Shown here: one piece after another, positions 8,732 through 17,339 of the stretch | How positions within the stretch are numbered: position 1 is the stretch's first letter | How the letters are laid out: each line of letters starts with the position of its first letter | Assembly: GCA_902785115.1 (NCBI GenBank) | Contig: CACZXQ010000035.1 | Span: 1-33,736, forward strand | DNA: 33,736 nt | Source: Oscillospiraceae bacterium | GTDB lineage: Bacteria > Bacillota > Clostridia > Oscillospirales > Oscillospiraceae | Reading direction: 5' to 3' | Notes under the pieces: generated by a model | Database searches by the model: none | What the model was told of the DNA's origin: nothing | The model's input: only the letters and a program-made list of their open reading frames with translations | Made by a program: the position numbers and the translations under genes

Positions 8732-10288
8732 TTACTGTGCGATCAGCTCGACAACGCCGCTGTCACCGTCAACGGTGAGCTGGACGATGTAGCTGCCGTC
8801 GGCCTCAACGACCACGTTGTCAGCGGGGAAGTTCACGTCCCAGCTGGCGCCCTGGCGGCACTTGAATTCCTCGCCGGCCTTGAGCTCAAGGACTTCGGAC
8901 TGGAACACGCCGGCGTCGCCCTCGGTCATGGCAAAGTCGGTATCCCAATTGGTACCGCAGATGGAACCGATGACACTCCAGGCGTTCTTCTCCGCGTCGC
9001 TCATGTTGAACACGGCGGAGATGGCGGCGGTGTAGTTGTCAAGCGCCTTCTGCAGGCCGGCCTCGTCCTTGGCTTCCTTCACATCGGTGCCAATGACCTT
9101 GGCGATATCCCACCAGGAGCCGTGGATCTGACCCTGGGGCAGGGAGTGCTGGTTCTGCTCGAGCAGGGCGGCGAGGGCGACGTTGGCCTGAACAGCCTCG
9201 TTGGCCTGGTCAGCCAGGTTGGCGGGGCCCCAGGAAACAGCGTTGAAGCGCTCCATCTGGCTCTCTTCGCCGATCAGGTACTGAGCCAGCTTGTGCAGCG
9301 CGGCGGCGCGGACAGCGTCGGTCTGGGGCTTGACGCCCATCAGCTTGCAGCCGTTGAAGGAACCCATGTGGTACTCTTTGCCGTCAACCTCGAAGCTGGG
9401 CAGATCGGCAGCACCCAGGTTGTCGCCCAGGATGCCGGCAACGGTCTCGTAAGCCCAGGTGCCGGTCACGACGACAGCGCAGCCGGAGTCAAAACCGGCG
9501 CCGTCGGAGGAGGAGATGTACATGGGGGAGTCAACGAGCTTCTTCATGCCCTTGACGGCGATGAGACCCTCAGGGCTGTTGAAGGTGTCACGCACGGAGA
9601 TGAAGGAGCCGTCAGAATCGGTCTCCCACTCGGAGACGCAGCCGGTGCCGAAGAACCAGGAAGCGATGTACCAGGCGGAAGTCTCGTTCTCCATGGAGAA
9701 GTACTTGCCGGCAGCTTCGCAGTCGGCGATGATCTTCTCGAGAGAGTCGATGTCTTCCTCGGGGATGACGGACTTGTCATAGTACATGAAGTAGCCGTTA
9801 TCGGAGGTCAGGGGGTAGGCGTACATATCCTCGCCCACGGTGGCGGCGGCGACGACGCCGGCGTCGTTGTTGGCGCGGACGGTCTCAGCGGCCTTCGCGC
9901 CGAGCTTGGCCAGAGCACCGGCCTGCACCAGACGGGCGAACTGATCCTGCGCGAAGCAGAAAATGTCGCCGCCGGCTTCCACGTCGGTGATCATCTGGGT
10001 GGCGGCGTCGTTCTCGCCCACGGCTTCGACCGTGGCGTTGAAGACGATACCGTCGGTGTTGGTGGCGTTGAAGTCGTCGATCTGCTGTTTCGTCAGGTCA
10101 ACGATCGCGTCTGCGACCCAGACGGTGATGTCATAGGTGCCGGCGAGCTCGCTGCCGCTGGAAGCGGGAGCGGCCTCGGTCTCCGCCGCGGGGGCTTCGG
10201 CCTGTGTGCTGGCGGGCGCGGATTCGCCGCAGGCGCACAGTGCAAAAACCATGACGAGAGCAAGGATCATTGCGAGAACTTTTTTCAT
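8732..10288 (-). CDS. malE: Maltodextrin-type solute-binding lipoprotein with C-terminal SusE/F-like domain
   Basis: A 518-residue binding protein. Residues 1-20 are a lipoprotein signal ending in the lipobox LCAC, followed by an Ala/Glu/Ser linker. Residues about 50-410 form the family 1 binding domain (YDITVWVADAIVDLTKQQI, CAVVVTGTWAYE, MGSFNGCKLMGVKPQT). The last 90 or so residues (AWSVIGSICGTNWDTDF, KAGEEFKCRQGASWDVNF, EADGSYIVQLTVD) match the pattern of SusE/SusF- or X25-like starch-binding domains, known to be appended to some clostridial MalE proteins. That domain favours starch oligosaccharides as cargo, although a GH53 galactanase is directly upstream and resembles the gan locus of Bacillus. 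First gene of importer 2, with an AGGAGG site and its own promoter. Confidence 0.9.
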   Translation of the reverse strand: MKKVLAMILALVMVFALCACGESAPASTQAEAPAAETEAAPASSGSELAGTYDITVWVADAIVDLTKQQIDDFNATNTDGIVFNATVEAVGENDAATQMITDVEAGGDIFCFAQDQFARLVQAGALAKLGAKAAETVRANNDAGVVAAATVGEDMYAYPLTSDNGYFMYYDKSVIPEEDIDSLEKIIADCEAAGKYFSMENETSAWYIASWFFGTGCVSEWETDSDGSFISVRDTFNSPEGLIAVKGMKKLVDSPMYISSSDGAGFDSGCAVVVTGTWAYETVAGILGDNLGAADLPSFEVDGKEYHMGSFNGCKLMGVKPQTDAVRAAALHKLAQYLIGEESQMERFNAVSWGPANLADQANEAVQANVALAALLEQNQHSLPQGQIHGSWWDIAKVIGTDVKEAKDEAGLQKALDNYTAAISAVFNMSDAEKNAWSVIGSICGTNWDTDFAMTEGDAGVFQSEVLELKAGEEFKCRQGASWDVNFPADNVVVEADGSYIVQLTVDGDSGVVELIAQ

Positions 10289-10400
10289 TTTCTTTCCTCC
10301 TGTAAAAATTTTTGCATACTAATCAAAGGCTTCGCCTTGAAAAGGCGGGGAAACGGGAACTTTCACAGCCCTCCGGGCCGGGTCGCGGGACTGGATGAAG

Positions 10401-10460
10401 CTGTAAATGTTACAGATTCTTTGACAGTCGTATTATACTCCTTCCCCGCTCTCTTGTCGC
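10401..10460 (-). promoter_or_regulatory. malE promoter with CTGTAA palindromic operator candidate
   Basis: On the minus strand GCGACA (10455-10460) and TATAAT (10432-10437) are 17 bases apart. Downstream, CTGTAA-CAT-TTACAG (10401-10415) is a perfect inverted repeat placed where a repressor would block transcription. The importer 1 promoter has a related motif in the same place. No regulator gene lies in the window. Confidence 0.7.
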
Positions 10461-10520
10461 CTGTCGTTTTTGCCGAAATTATTTCAAGATTTTTGTTGAA
10501 AAGTGCATCTTGACAAGCAG

Positions 10521-12195
<1,675 letters not shown>

Positions 12196-12197
12196 TT

Positions 12198-12299
12198 AGT
12201 GAAAAACGAAAAGGTATGGCGTCCCCTGCGGGGACATATTATAATTCGTCGCGAAGCGACACCGCAATGATTCATTTTTCATTCTTCATTTTTCATTTG
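12198..12299. repeat. Intergenic repeat family A, copy 1
   Basis: Contains two mini-hairpins: GTCCCC-TGC-GGGGAC (12221-12235) and GTCGC-GAA-GCGAC (12248-12260), flanked by imperfect inverted repeats rich in TGAAAA/TTTTCA. Its right border encodes the last codons and TGA stop of the 184-residue protein (stop at 12279-12281). The spacer also contains TATAAT on both strands. Related copies are at 12860 and 18350. Confidence 0.85.
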
Positions 12300-12833
12300 T
12301 AATATCTCCCCGATCATCCAGTAGGCCGCGTCGTCGACGTCCCCGGCATGGAGGGAGTTTACGCCGAGGAAGAGGTAATACTCCCCTTCTCCATAGGCGA
12401 AACAACCGGACGCGAAGCCCGCTTTCCCGTCCCACACGCGGATACCGCAGGGCAGGCCGTCCAGTTCGTAGAAGCTGAGCTTCTCCGCCTTCAGCTTGCC
12501 CAGGTCGAGCGCCCGGAAGCTGTCCCGGTAGGCTTCCACACTCTCGCGCGGCACGATGTAGACGTCGGCGTTTATCAGGCTCTGCTCGTCAAACATCGCA
12601 TAGTCAAAGGAATGCGCCTGTATCATGCGGATGCCCGCGGGCCTGTTCTTTTCCAGTTCGGCGCAGAAGCCCCTGTCCTGAACGCCGCTGACTTCCGCAA
12701 ACAGCACCAGCTTTTTCTCCGCCGGGGCGTCGGTCAGGAAGTTGAACACAAAGCCCCACAGCACGACCGACATAATCAGCCACACCACATAGACGTGGAG
12801 CTGGGAGAGGATGTTTTTCAGTACTCTTATCAT
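12279..12833 (-). CDS. Unknown membrane-anchored protein (184 aa)
   Basis: No firm family recognised. Residues about 12-34 form one hydrophobic segment (VYVVWLIMSVVLWGFVFNFL), leaving a short positively charged cytoplasmic N-terminus and a 150-residue extracellular part. That part carries stretches reminiscent of a small solute-binding-protein-like fold (INADVYIVPRESVEAY, then GEYYLFLGVNSLHAGDVDDA), which is inference only. It contains two non-membrane cysteines. It sits between the GH53 gene and another unknown membrane protein, both separated from it by family A repeats of about 100 bases, so co-transcription through the repeats is possible. The last residues (KNEE and stop) are encoded by the repeat itself. 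A role as a receptor or accessory of the neighbouring sugar systems is a guess from context. Confidence 0.7.
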   Translation of the reverse strand: MIRVLKNILSQLHVYVVWLIMSVVLWGFVFNFLTDAPAEKKLVLFAEVSGVQDRGFCAELEKNRPAGIRMIQAHSFDYAMFDEQSLINADVYIVPRESVEAYRDSFRALDLGKLKAEKLSFYELDGLPCGIRVWDGKAGFASGCFAYGEGEYYLFLGVNSLHAGDVDDAAYWMIGEILQMKNEE

Positions 12834-12859
12834 GATCTATCCTGTAAGCAATCAGATAG

Positions 12860-12962
12860 CGAATGGTGAATCGTGAAAAGTTATGGTGTCCCCTGCGGGG
12901 ACATATTAAATCGTCGCGTAGCGACACCTCAACGATTCACTTTTCACTCATCACTATTCACT
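12860..12962. repeat. Intergenic repeat family A, copy 2
   Basis: Mini-hairpins GTCCCC-TGC-GGGGAC (12888-12902) and GTCGC-GTA-GCGAC (12913-12925) sit between inverted arms containing GTGAATCGTGA on the left and TCACTATTCAC on the right. The right arm overlaps the 3' end of the next gene and provides its stop codon at 12944-12946. The loop of the second hairpin differs from copy 1 while its stem is unchanged. Confidence 0.87.
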
Positions 12963-13447
12963 TTACAATCATACCCCGCAACATAGCCATTGACCACGTA
13001 GAGCGTCAGCGTCTCCCCGGCGGCTCTGAGCTTCTTTTCGCGGGAAGTGCAGACGCGCAGGCGGCGCGTCCCCTGTTCGTTCTCCACGCTGACAAGGGTG
13101 AAGCGGATGCTGTTTACGATGCGTATACGCTCCTTCGTCACCGTGACGCGGCCGCGCAGGGTCTCCGCTTCGCCGGAATGGAGCATCTCGGCGTGCTGCC
13201 GCTCGTCCCGCGCCTCCTTGAGCGTGAAGCGCCGCAGATACAGGACGACCCAGCCCGCAAGCACCCAGATCGCGATGCAGGCAAGCTCGTTTCGCCCCGC
13301 GTTTGCACTGTTGGTCAGCGCGCAGAGCGTCACGCAGGCGATCAGCGCCGCGGCCGCAAGGCAGCAGCAGAAGGCGCGGGTCGCTTGAATTTTTCGATCC
13401 AGCCGGGAGCAGTCCTCCGGGCTGTACAAAGGCGTCATCTTGTTCAT
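12944..13447 (-). CDS. Unknown membrane protein with two transmembrane segments (167 aa)
   Basis: Family not recognised. Hydrophobic segments lie at about residues 25-43 and 54-70 of the protein, with a short loop between. A charged stretch (RRFTLKEARDERQHAEML) follows, then a beta-rich C-terminal domain (GRVTVTKERIRIV, TLVSVENEQGTRRLRV, GETLTLYVVNGYVAGYD) that resembles the small beta-barrels attached to many two-helix membrane proteins. A longer reading begins at a TTG at 13462, but that codon lies within the promoter -10 region; the ATG at 13445-13447 coincides with the predicted transcription start, so the mRNA may be leaderless. No ribosome site is visible. The final residues and stop codon are encoded by a family A repeat. 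It is divergent from the GH13 gene. Confidence 0.7.
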   Translation of the reverse strand: MNKMTPLYSPEDCSRLDRKIQATRAFCCCLAAAALIACVTLCALTNSANAGRNELACIAIWVLAGWVVLYLRRFTLKEARDERQHAEMLHSGEAETLRGRVTVTKERIRIVNSIRFTLVSVENEQGTRRLRVCTSREKKLRAAGETLTLYVVNGYVAGYDCKVNSDE

Positions 13448-13453
13448 GGCACA

Positions 13454-13482
13454 ATTATACAACCGGAAACGCCGCTTGACAA
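13454..13482 (-). promoter_or_regulatory. Minus-strand promoter for the 167-aa protein
   Basis: TTGTCA (13477-13482) and TATAAT (13454-13459) are 17 bases apart on the minus strand. Transcription would start about base 13447, which is the A of the ATG. The -35 box overlaps the -35 box of the plus-strand promoter almost completely, so the two polymerases cannot bind at the same time. Confidence 0.75.
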
Positions 13483-13504
13483 GTTTCTTTCTTTCGATTA
13501 TAAT
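13476..13504 (+). promoter_or_regulatory. Consensus sigma-A promoter of the GH13 gene
   Basis: Perfect TTGACA (13476-13481), 17-base spacer and perfect TATAAT (13499-13504). The ribosome site AGAAAGGGGG (13511-13520) follows at once and the ATG is at 13528. With full consensus boxes this should be a very strong promoter unless a repressor acts, and no operator palindrome is obvious. Confidence 0.92.
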
Positions 13505-13527
13505 TTCATCAGAAAGGGGGCTATTTT

Positions 13528-15135
13528 ATGCGCAAATCTTCTGTTATCCTGTATATTCTTCTCATTTCCGTGCTGCTGAGCGCTTTCGCGCCGGCTGCCT
13601 TTGCCGAGGAAAAAGCGCTCGGCACCGCCGGGATGGACTTCACCGCGCCGGATGACAACTACCGGGTCTTTTACGAAATTTTCACCGGTTCCTTCTCCGA
13701 CTCCGACGGGGACGGCATCGGCGATCTGCGCGGCGTGATGCAGCGCATGGACTACTTAAATGACGGCGACCCCGCCTCCGGCTTAAGCCTCGGCATTGAG
13801 GGCATCTGGCTTACGCCGATCTTCGCCTCCCCCTCCTATCACAAGTACGACGTGACGGATTTTTACGCCGTGGACGAGCAGTTCGGCACCCTGGAGGATT
13901 TGCAGGCGCTCATAGAACTCTGCCACGAACGGGGCGTAAAGCTCATTCTCGACCTGCCCATCAATCACACGGCTACAAACTGCGAGTGGTTTGTAAAGTT
14001 CAAAAACGCCCACCTCACCGGCAATGACCGCCACGCCTACTACGACTTTTACAGCTTTGTGCGCCCCGCCGAGGGCGAAAAAGCCCCGGCAGGCTACCGG
14101 GAGATCGGCAGCACCGGGGACTTCTACGAGTGCAATTTTGACGCCTCCATGCCGGAGCTGAACTACGACAATGACGCCGTGCGTGAGGAGCTTCTGAACG
14201 TGGCGAAATTCTACCTTGACCTCGGGGTGGACGGCTTTCGCTTTGACGCGGCCAAGTACATTTACTTCGGGGATAACCGGCAGAGCGCGGATTTCTGGGT
14301 CTGGTATCTCGATGCGCTTCGCGCGATCAAGCCCGACGTCTACACCGTGGCGGAGGTCTGGGATTCCGACGGTGTGACCGATACCTATTACAGCGCCACA
14401 AACTGCTTTGACTTCACCACATCCCAGACCAACGGCCTCATTGCCGCCACCGCCCAGCACGGGAACGTCAACGCCTACACCGCCTATGTGCAGGATTATC
14501 TCGACCGGGTGCACGCCATCCGCGCCGACGCAATGATCGTCCCCTTTATCGCCAACCACGACACCGACCGCGCCGCGGGCTATCTCACCGTGGCAAGCGG
14601 GAACATGAAGGTTGCGGCGAACCTCTACCTGCTCTCCAGCGGTTCCCCCTTCATCTACTACGGGGAGGAGCTGGGGATGCGCGGCTCCCGCGGCGCGGCG
14701 AACACCGACGCCAACCGCCGCCTCGCCATGCTCTGGGGCGACGGCGACACGGTGCGCGATCCCGTGGGTACGACCTACGACCCGGCAAAGCAGGTGCAGG
14801 ACACCGCGTATGATCAGATGCAGAGCGCGGGCAGTCTCTATTCTTATTACAAAAAGCTGCTGCTGATCCGTGCGTCCCACCCCGCTATCGCGCGCGGCGA
14901 CTACACGGCGCTTTCGCTTTCGGACACGAAGCTGGGCGGCTTTGTGTCGGCGTGGCAGGGAGAGCGCGTGCTGGTGCTGCACAACACCACGCTCAGCAGC
15001 GCAAAGCTCGATTTAAACGCCCTCGGCCTTGGGGACTTTACCACTCTCTCGGCCTATATCGGCATGGAGGAGGCCGATCTCTCCGACGGTATTCTGTACC
15101 TCGGCGGCCAGACCAGCGCTGTTCTGGTGCCGTAG
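13528..15135 (+). CDS. Secreted alpha-amylase-family glycoside hydrolase (GH13)
   Basis: A 535-residue secreted enzyme for alpha-glucans. Residues 1-26 are a Sec signal peptide ending AFA-EE; there is no lipobox. GH13 conserved regions are present: YEIFTGSFSDSDGDGIGDL near 49, DLPINH (region I) near 142, GFRFDAAKY with nucleophile Asp240 (region II), AEVWD with acid/base Glu276 (region III) and ANHDTDR with Asp345 (region IV). The C-terminal 90 residues form the usual beta-sandwich. Calcium-loop-like DSDGDGIGD is visible. It probably makes maltodextrins that enter through the neighbouring importers and are handled by MalQ. Exact specificity (alpha-amylase, neopullulanase or glucosidase) cannot be read from motifs. 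Divergent from the unknown membrane-protein gene, and followed by a strong terminator. Confidence 0.94.
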   Translation: MRKSSVILYILLISVLLSAFAPAAFAEEKALGTAGMDFTAPDDNYRVFYEIFTGSFSDSDGDGIGDLRGVMQRMDYLNDGDPASGLSLGIEGIWLTPIFASPSYHKYDVTDFYAVDEQFGTLEDLQALIELCHERGVKLILDLPINHTATNCEWFVKFKNAHLTGNDRHAYYDFYSFVRPAEGEKAPAGYREIGSTGDFYECNFDASMPELNYDNDAVREELLNVAKFYLDLGVDGFRFDAAKYIYFGDNRQSADFWVWYLDALRAIKPDVYTVAEVWDSDGVTDTYYSATNCFDFTTSQTNGLIAATAQHGNVNAYTAYVQDYLDRVHAIRADAMIVPFIANHDTDRAAGYLTVASGNMKVAANLYLLSSGSPFIYYGEELGMRGSRGAANTDANRRLAMLWGDGDTVRDPVGTTYDPAKQVQDTAYDQMQSAGSLYSYYKKLLLIRASHPAIARGDYTALSLSDTKLGGFVSAWQGERVLVLHNTTLSSAKLDLNALGLGDFTTLSAYIGMEEADLSDGILYLGGQTSAVLVP

Positions 15136-15146
15136 GCAGTTTTCAG

Positions 15147-15185
15147 AAAGAACGGATTGCCGCAAGCGAGGCAATCCGTTCTTTT
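15147..15185 (+). terminator. Terminator of the GH13 gene
   Basis: Fifteen base pairs (15147-15161 with 15170-15184) around an 8-base loop, 11 bases after the stop, with the right arm ending in TTCTTTT. A standard intrinsic terminator for the plus strand. Confidence 0.88.
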
Positions 15186-15189
15186 CCGT

Positions 15190-15406
15190 CGTTGTAAAGC
15201 GACATCTCAACGATTCATTACGTTACTTTAGGGGGAGTTCAGAGGGGTAACGCCTCTGATTTTTCGCCTCGGAAGGCGAAAAACAAATAAAAGTATGTTT
15301 TTGACGGGGCTCTGCCGCGTCAAAAATCCCATAAACCGAGCTTTGCGAGGTCTTGCGCCGACCAAACACGCCGCGTCTCCCGTGCGGCGTGTGCGATAAG
15401 CGCAAG
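15190..15406. other. Gene-free, highly structured stretch of several hairpins
   Basis: After a degenerate family A-like piece (15190-15225) come four separate stems: CAGAGG/CCTCTG (15240-15258), TTTTTCGCCT/AGGCGAAAAA (15260-15283), TTTTTGACG/CGTCAAAAA (15298-15326) and ACACGCCGC/GCGGCGTGT (15366-15392), the last enclosed by CTTGCGC/GCGCAAG (15352-15358 with 15400-15406). Two of the stems are framed by A and T runs on both sides, so each could terminate from either direction. No coding frame with a ribosome site is visible. It could be a compound repeat, a double terminator or a structured RNA; nothing known was recognised. Confidence 0.6.
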
Positions 15407-15412
15407 TGTCCC

Positions 15413-15451
15413 TCAACTCTTCAGTCCCCATCAAGGGGACTGAAGAGTTGA
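15413..15451 (-). terminator. Perfect 17-bp hairpin spanning the kinase stop codon
   Basis: Bases 15413-15429 and 15435-15451 are exact complements with a 5-base loop. On the minus strand the first arm encodes QLFSP, the loop and second arm encode LDGD and hold the TGA stop (15421-15423). No T run follows directly. The stem is longer than most terminators and lies mostly within coding sequence. Confidence 0.8.
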
Positions 15452-16362
15452 AGCCCCAGCTCTTCCGGGAGGAAGCGCGGGCAGGTGTTCTCCGAGACCG
15501 TGATGACCGCGGAGGCGAGGCGCGAGCCGATCTCGCAGGACTCCATCAGGCTCTTGCCGTAGGTCTGCCCGATGGCGACGCCGGCGAAGAAGGCGTCCCC
15601 CGCCCCGGCGGTATCGCGCACATGCACGGTCTGCGCCGGGCAGACGCCGTACTCCCCGCTCATCGACGCAAACACCGCGCCGCGGCTTCCCATTGTGACC
15701 ACCATGGCGGGGATGCGGGCGCTCGTGACCCGCTCGGAAAGCTCCCGGCTCATTTCCTCGGGCGTGAGGTCTTCAAACTCGGCGGCAAAGAGGATGCCCG
15801 CCTCCTGCACGTTGCAGACAAAGCAGTCCACCGACTGCAGAAAATCCCGCCGCTGCGTGGCGATGGACATATTCGCGACCACGGCGTAGACGCGCTTTCC
15901 GTACTTTTTGGCGAAGCGGAAAACCTGCTTGATGACCTCCTTGTCCATGTCGATCTCCACCACCACGCTGTCCGCGTCGGCAAAGATCTCGTTCCCATGC
16001 TCCCGGAGCATGTCCACCATGGCGTCCATCTGCGGGCGCTTGGAGATGGAGGAGGCGATGTCGCCCCCGGCGTCGTGGATGGCCAGCCAGATGCCCATGC
16101 CGTCCGGCACCTGGGCGACAAAGCGGGTGTCCACCTTGTGGCGCTGCAGCTTGCGCAGCACCTCCTCGCCCTGGGCGGTATCGTCCACCATGCTCACAAA
16201 GCGCGGGCGCAGCTCAACATTGGCAATGTCCTCCACCACGTTGCGCCCCACGCCGCCGTGCACAAACTCCACCCAGCCGGAGTTGCGCCCGGCGGGGATA
16301 TACTTGCTCTCGGGAAAACCCTTGATGTCCACGAATACATTTCCGGCGACCACGATCGGCAT
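15421..16362 (-). CDS. PfkB-family carbohydrate or nucleoside kinase
   Basis: A 313-residue cytoplasmic kinase of the ribokinase/PfkB superfamily. The first signature appears as FVHGGVGRNVVEDIANV (near residue 40, substrate lid) and the second as DTAGAGDAFFAGVAIG (near 250), with the catalytic Asp and anion-hole glycines. GGVGRN with an early VDIKGFP segment resembles pseudouridine-kinase-like members more than fructokinases, but the substrate cannot be assigned. A longer frame opens at 16467; the ATG at 16362 is preferred because the protein homology starts there (MPIVVAGNVFVDIKG) and a GAGGTA site precedes it. The last codons and the stop lie inside a perfect 17-bp hairpin. It appears to be a single-gene unit downstream of rubredoxin. 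Confidence 0.87.
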   Translation of the reverse strand: MPIVVAGNVFVDIKGFPESKYIPAGRNSGWVEFVHGGVGRNVVEDIANVELRPRFVSMVDDTAQGEEVLRKLQRHKVDTRFVAQVPDGMGIWLAIHDAGGDIASSISKRPQMDAMVDMLREHGNEIFADADSVVVEIDMDKEVIKQVFRFAKKYGKRVYAVVANMSIATQRRDFLQSVDCFVCNVQEAGILFAAEFEDLTPEEMSRELSERVTSARIPAMVVTMGSRGAVFASMSGEYGVCPAQTVHVRDTAGAGDAFFAGVAIGQTYGKSLMESCEIGSRLASAVITVSENTCPRFLPEELGLQLFSPLDGD

Positions 16363-16392
16363 AAGCAGTACCTCGTTTCTCTGTTTTGACAC

Positions 16393-16421
16393 AGTATAAC
16401 ACAAAAAGCACATGGGCGCAA
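16393..16421 (-). promoter_or_regulatory. Possible kinase promoter
   Basis: On the minus strand TATACT (16393-16398) lies 17 bases after a weak TTGCGC (16416-16421). It overlaps the terminator of the upstream rubrerythrin-rubredoxin unit. The -35 match is poor (3 of 6), so this is tentative. Confidence 0.4.
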
Positions 16422-16431
16422 ACCCGTGTGC
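16403..16431 (-). terminator. Intrinsic terminator after the rubredoxin gene
   Basis: GCACACGGG pairs with CCCATGTGC (16423-16431 with 16408-16416, one mismatch on the minus strand) and is followed by five T (16403-16407). It would end the rubrerythrin-rubredoxin transcript. Confidence 0.65.
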
Positions 16432-16454
16432 TTTCAATTTTTCGGTAAGCACCG

Positions 16455-16479
16455 TAGCGCCGACCAATGGTCGGCGCTA
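16455..16479. other. 12-bp palindrome between rubredoxin and kinase genes
   Basis: TAGCGCCGACCA and its exact complement flank a single base, giving an 11-bp stem with a 3-base loop. It has TAG and CTA at its borders. It lies 20 bases past the rubredoxin stop with no T run, so it may be a first stem of a double terminator or another short repeat. Confidence 0.5.
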
Positions 16480-16498
16480 TGGGAACAGACTATTCCAC

Positions 16499-16633
16499 TT
16501 ATTCCTCGGGGGAGAAATCTTCCTTGCCGACGCCGCAGAGTTCGCAGGCGAAATCGTCGGGCAGGTCTTCCCACTTCACACCGGCCTCGTCCTCATCATA
16601 GACCCAGCCGCAGACATTGCAGACATAACGCAT
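16499..16633 (-). CDS. Rubredoxin (44 aa)
   Basis: A very small iron-binding electron carrier. The minus strand from 16633 gives MRYVCNVCGWVYDEDEAG, then DLPDDFACELCGVGKEDF, with the two CxxC pairs that bind a single iron, the conserved YDE/AG loop and the DLPDDF segment. At 44 residues it is slightly shorter than the usual 52-54. A full AGGAGG site lies 10 bases before the ATG. It is 30 bases past the reverse rubrerythrin gene on the same strand, so the two are almost certainly one operon, and rubredoxin is the known electron donor for reduction of peroxide by such proteins. Confidence 0.95.
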   Translation of the reverse strand: MRYVCNVCGWVYDEDEAGVKWEDLPDDFACELCGVGKEDFSPEE

Positions 16634-16663
16634 GGTTTTTATCCTCCTGTAAAATATTTAGGC

Positions 16664-17230
16664 TTACTTGAAGTAACGCTCCAGCAGACCCTTGAAGGCC
16701 TTGCCGTGGCGAGCCTCGTCACGCGCCATCTCATGGATGGTGTCGTGCAGGGCGTCGAGATTGTACTTCTTGCAGAGCTTGGCCAGATCGGTCTTGCCGG
16801 CGGTGGCGCCGTTCTCGGCGTCTACGCGCACCTGCAGGTTCTTCTTGGTGGAGTCACAAACGACCTCGCCCAGCAGCTCGGCAAACTTGGCGGCATGCTC
16901 GGCCTCCTCAAGACCGGCCTTCTTCCAGTACTCGCCGATTTCGGGATAACCCTCGCGCTCGGCGACGCGCGCCATGGCGAGATACATGCCGACCTCGGAG
17001 CACTCGCCCTCGAAGTTGGAGCGCAGACCCGCGATGATCTCATCGCGCACTTCCTGGGGAACCTCATCGGGGAAGACCTTGCCGACGCCGACCACATGCT
17101 CGGCCGCCCAGCTCAGCTCCTCGGCCTGCAGCGTGAACTTGGAGCCGGGAACCTTGCACACGGGGCACTTCTCGGGGGGCTCATTGCCCTCATGCACATA
17201 ACCGCATACGGGACATACCCATTTCTTCAT
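16664..17230 (-). CDS. Reverse rubrerythrin (NADH peroxidase component)
   Basis: A 188-residue non-haem iron protein protecting anaerobes against hydrogen peroxide and oxygen. The rubredoxin-like domain is at the N-terminus ([10 protein letters not shown] at 6-15 and CPVCKVPGS at 22-30), and the ferritin-like diiron domain follows ([43 protein letters not shown]). This order, opposite to classical rubrerythrin, defines reverse rubrerythrin as in Clostridium acetobutylicum. Both ExxH diiron motifs are intact. The start has a CAGGAGG site. Its operon partner is the 44-aa rubredoxin. Peroxide-responsive control (PerR) is usual in the family, but no clear PerR box was identified here. Confidence 0.95.
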   Translation of the reverse strand: MKKWVCPVCGYVHEGNEPPEKCPVCKVPGSKFTLQAEELSWAAEHVVGVGKVFPDEVPQEVRDEIIAGLRSNFEGECSEVGMYLAMARVAEREGYPEIGEYWKKAGLEEAEHAAKFAELLGEVVCDSTKKNLQVRVDAENGATAGKTDLAKLCKKYNLDALHDTIHEMARDEARHGKAFKGLLERYFK

Positions 17231-17283
17231 ATCCGTAACCTCCTGCTGTAAAAATCAATTTTTCGCGTTTGACCGCTGCTCAC

Positions 17284-17312
17284 AATTTACCATGAGGAGC
17301 ATTTTTTGTAAA
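17284..17312 (-). promoter_or_regulatory. Reverse rubrerythrin promoter
   Basis: On the minus strand TTTACA (17307-17312) and TAAATT (17284-17289) are 17 bases apart, about 50 bases upstream of the ATG. The -10 match is 4 of 6. Confidence 0.5.
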
Positions 17313-17339
17313 GAGACTTTGCAAAAAATTCACGATTGC

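Noticed and set aside
12236..12253. TATAAT inside family A copy 1 as promoter of the GH53 gene
   Set aside because: The best -35 box on the minus strand (TTGCGG, 18 bases upstream) matches only 3 of 6, and the other copies of the repeat lack TATAAT; too weak to list.
17231..17283. PerR box upstream of reverse rubrerythrin
   Set aside because: The AT-rich leader has AAAATTGATTTTT-like bases but no convincing TTATAAT-n-ATTATAA inverted repeat.
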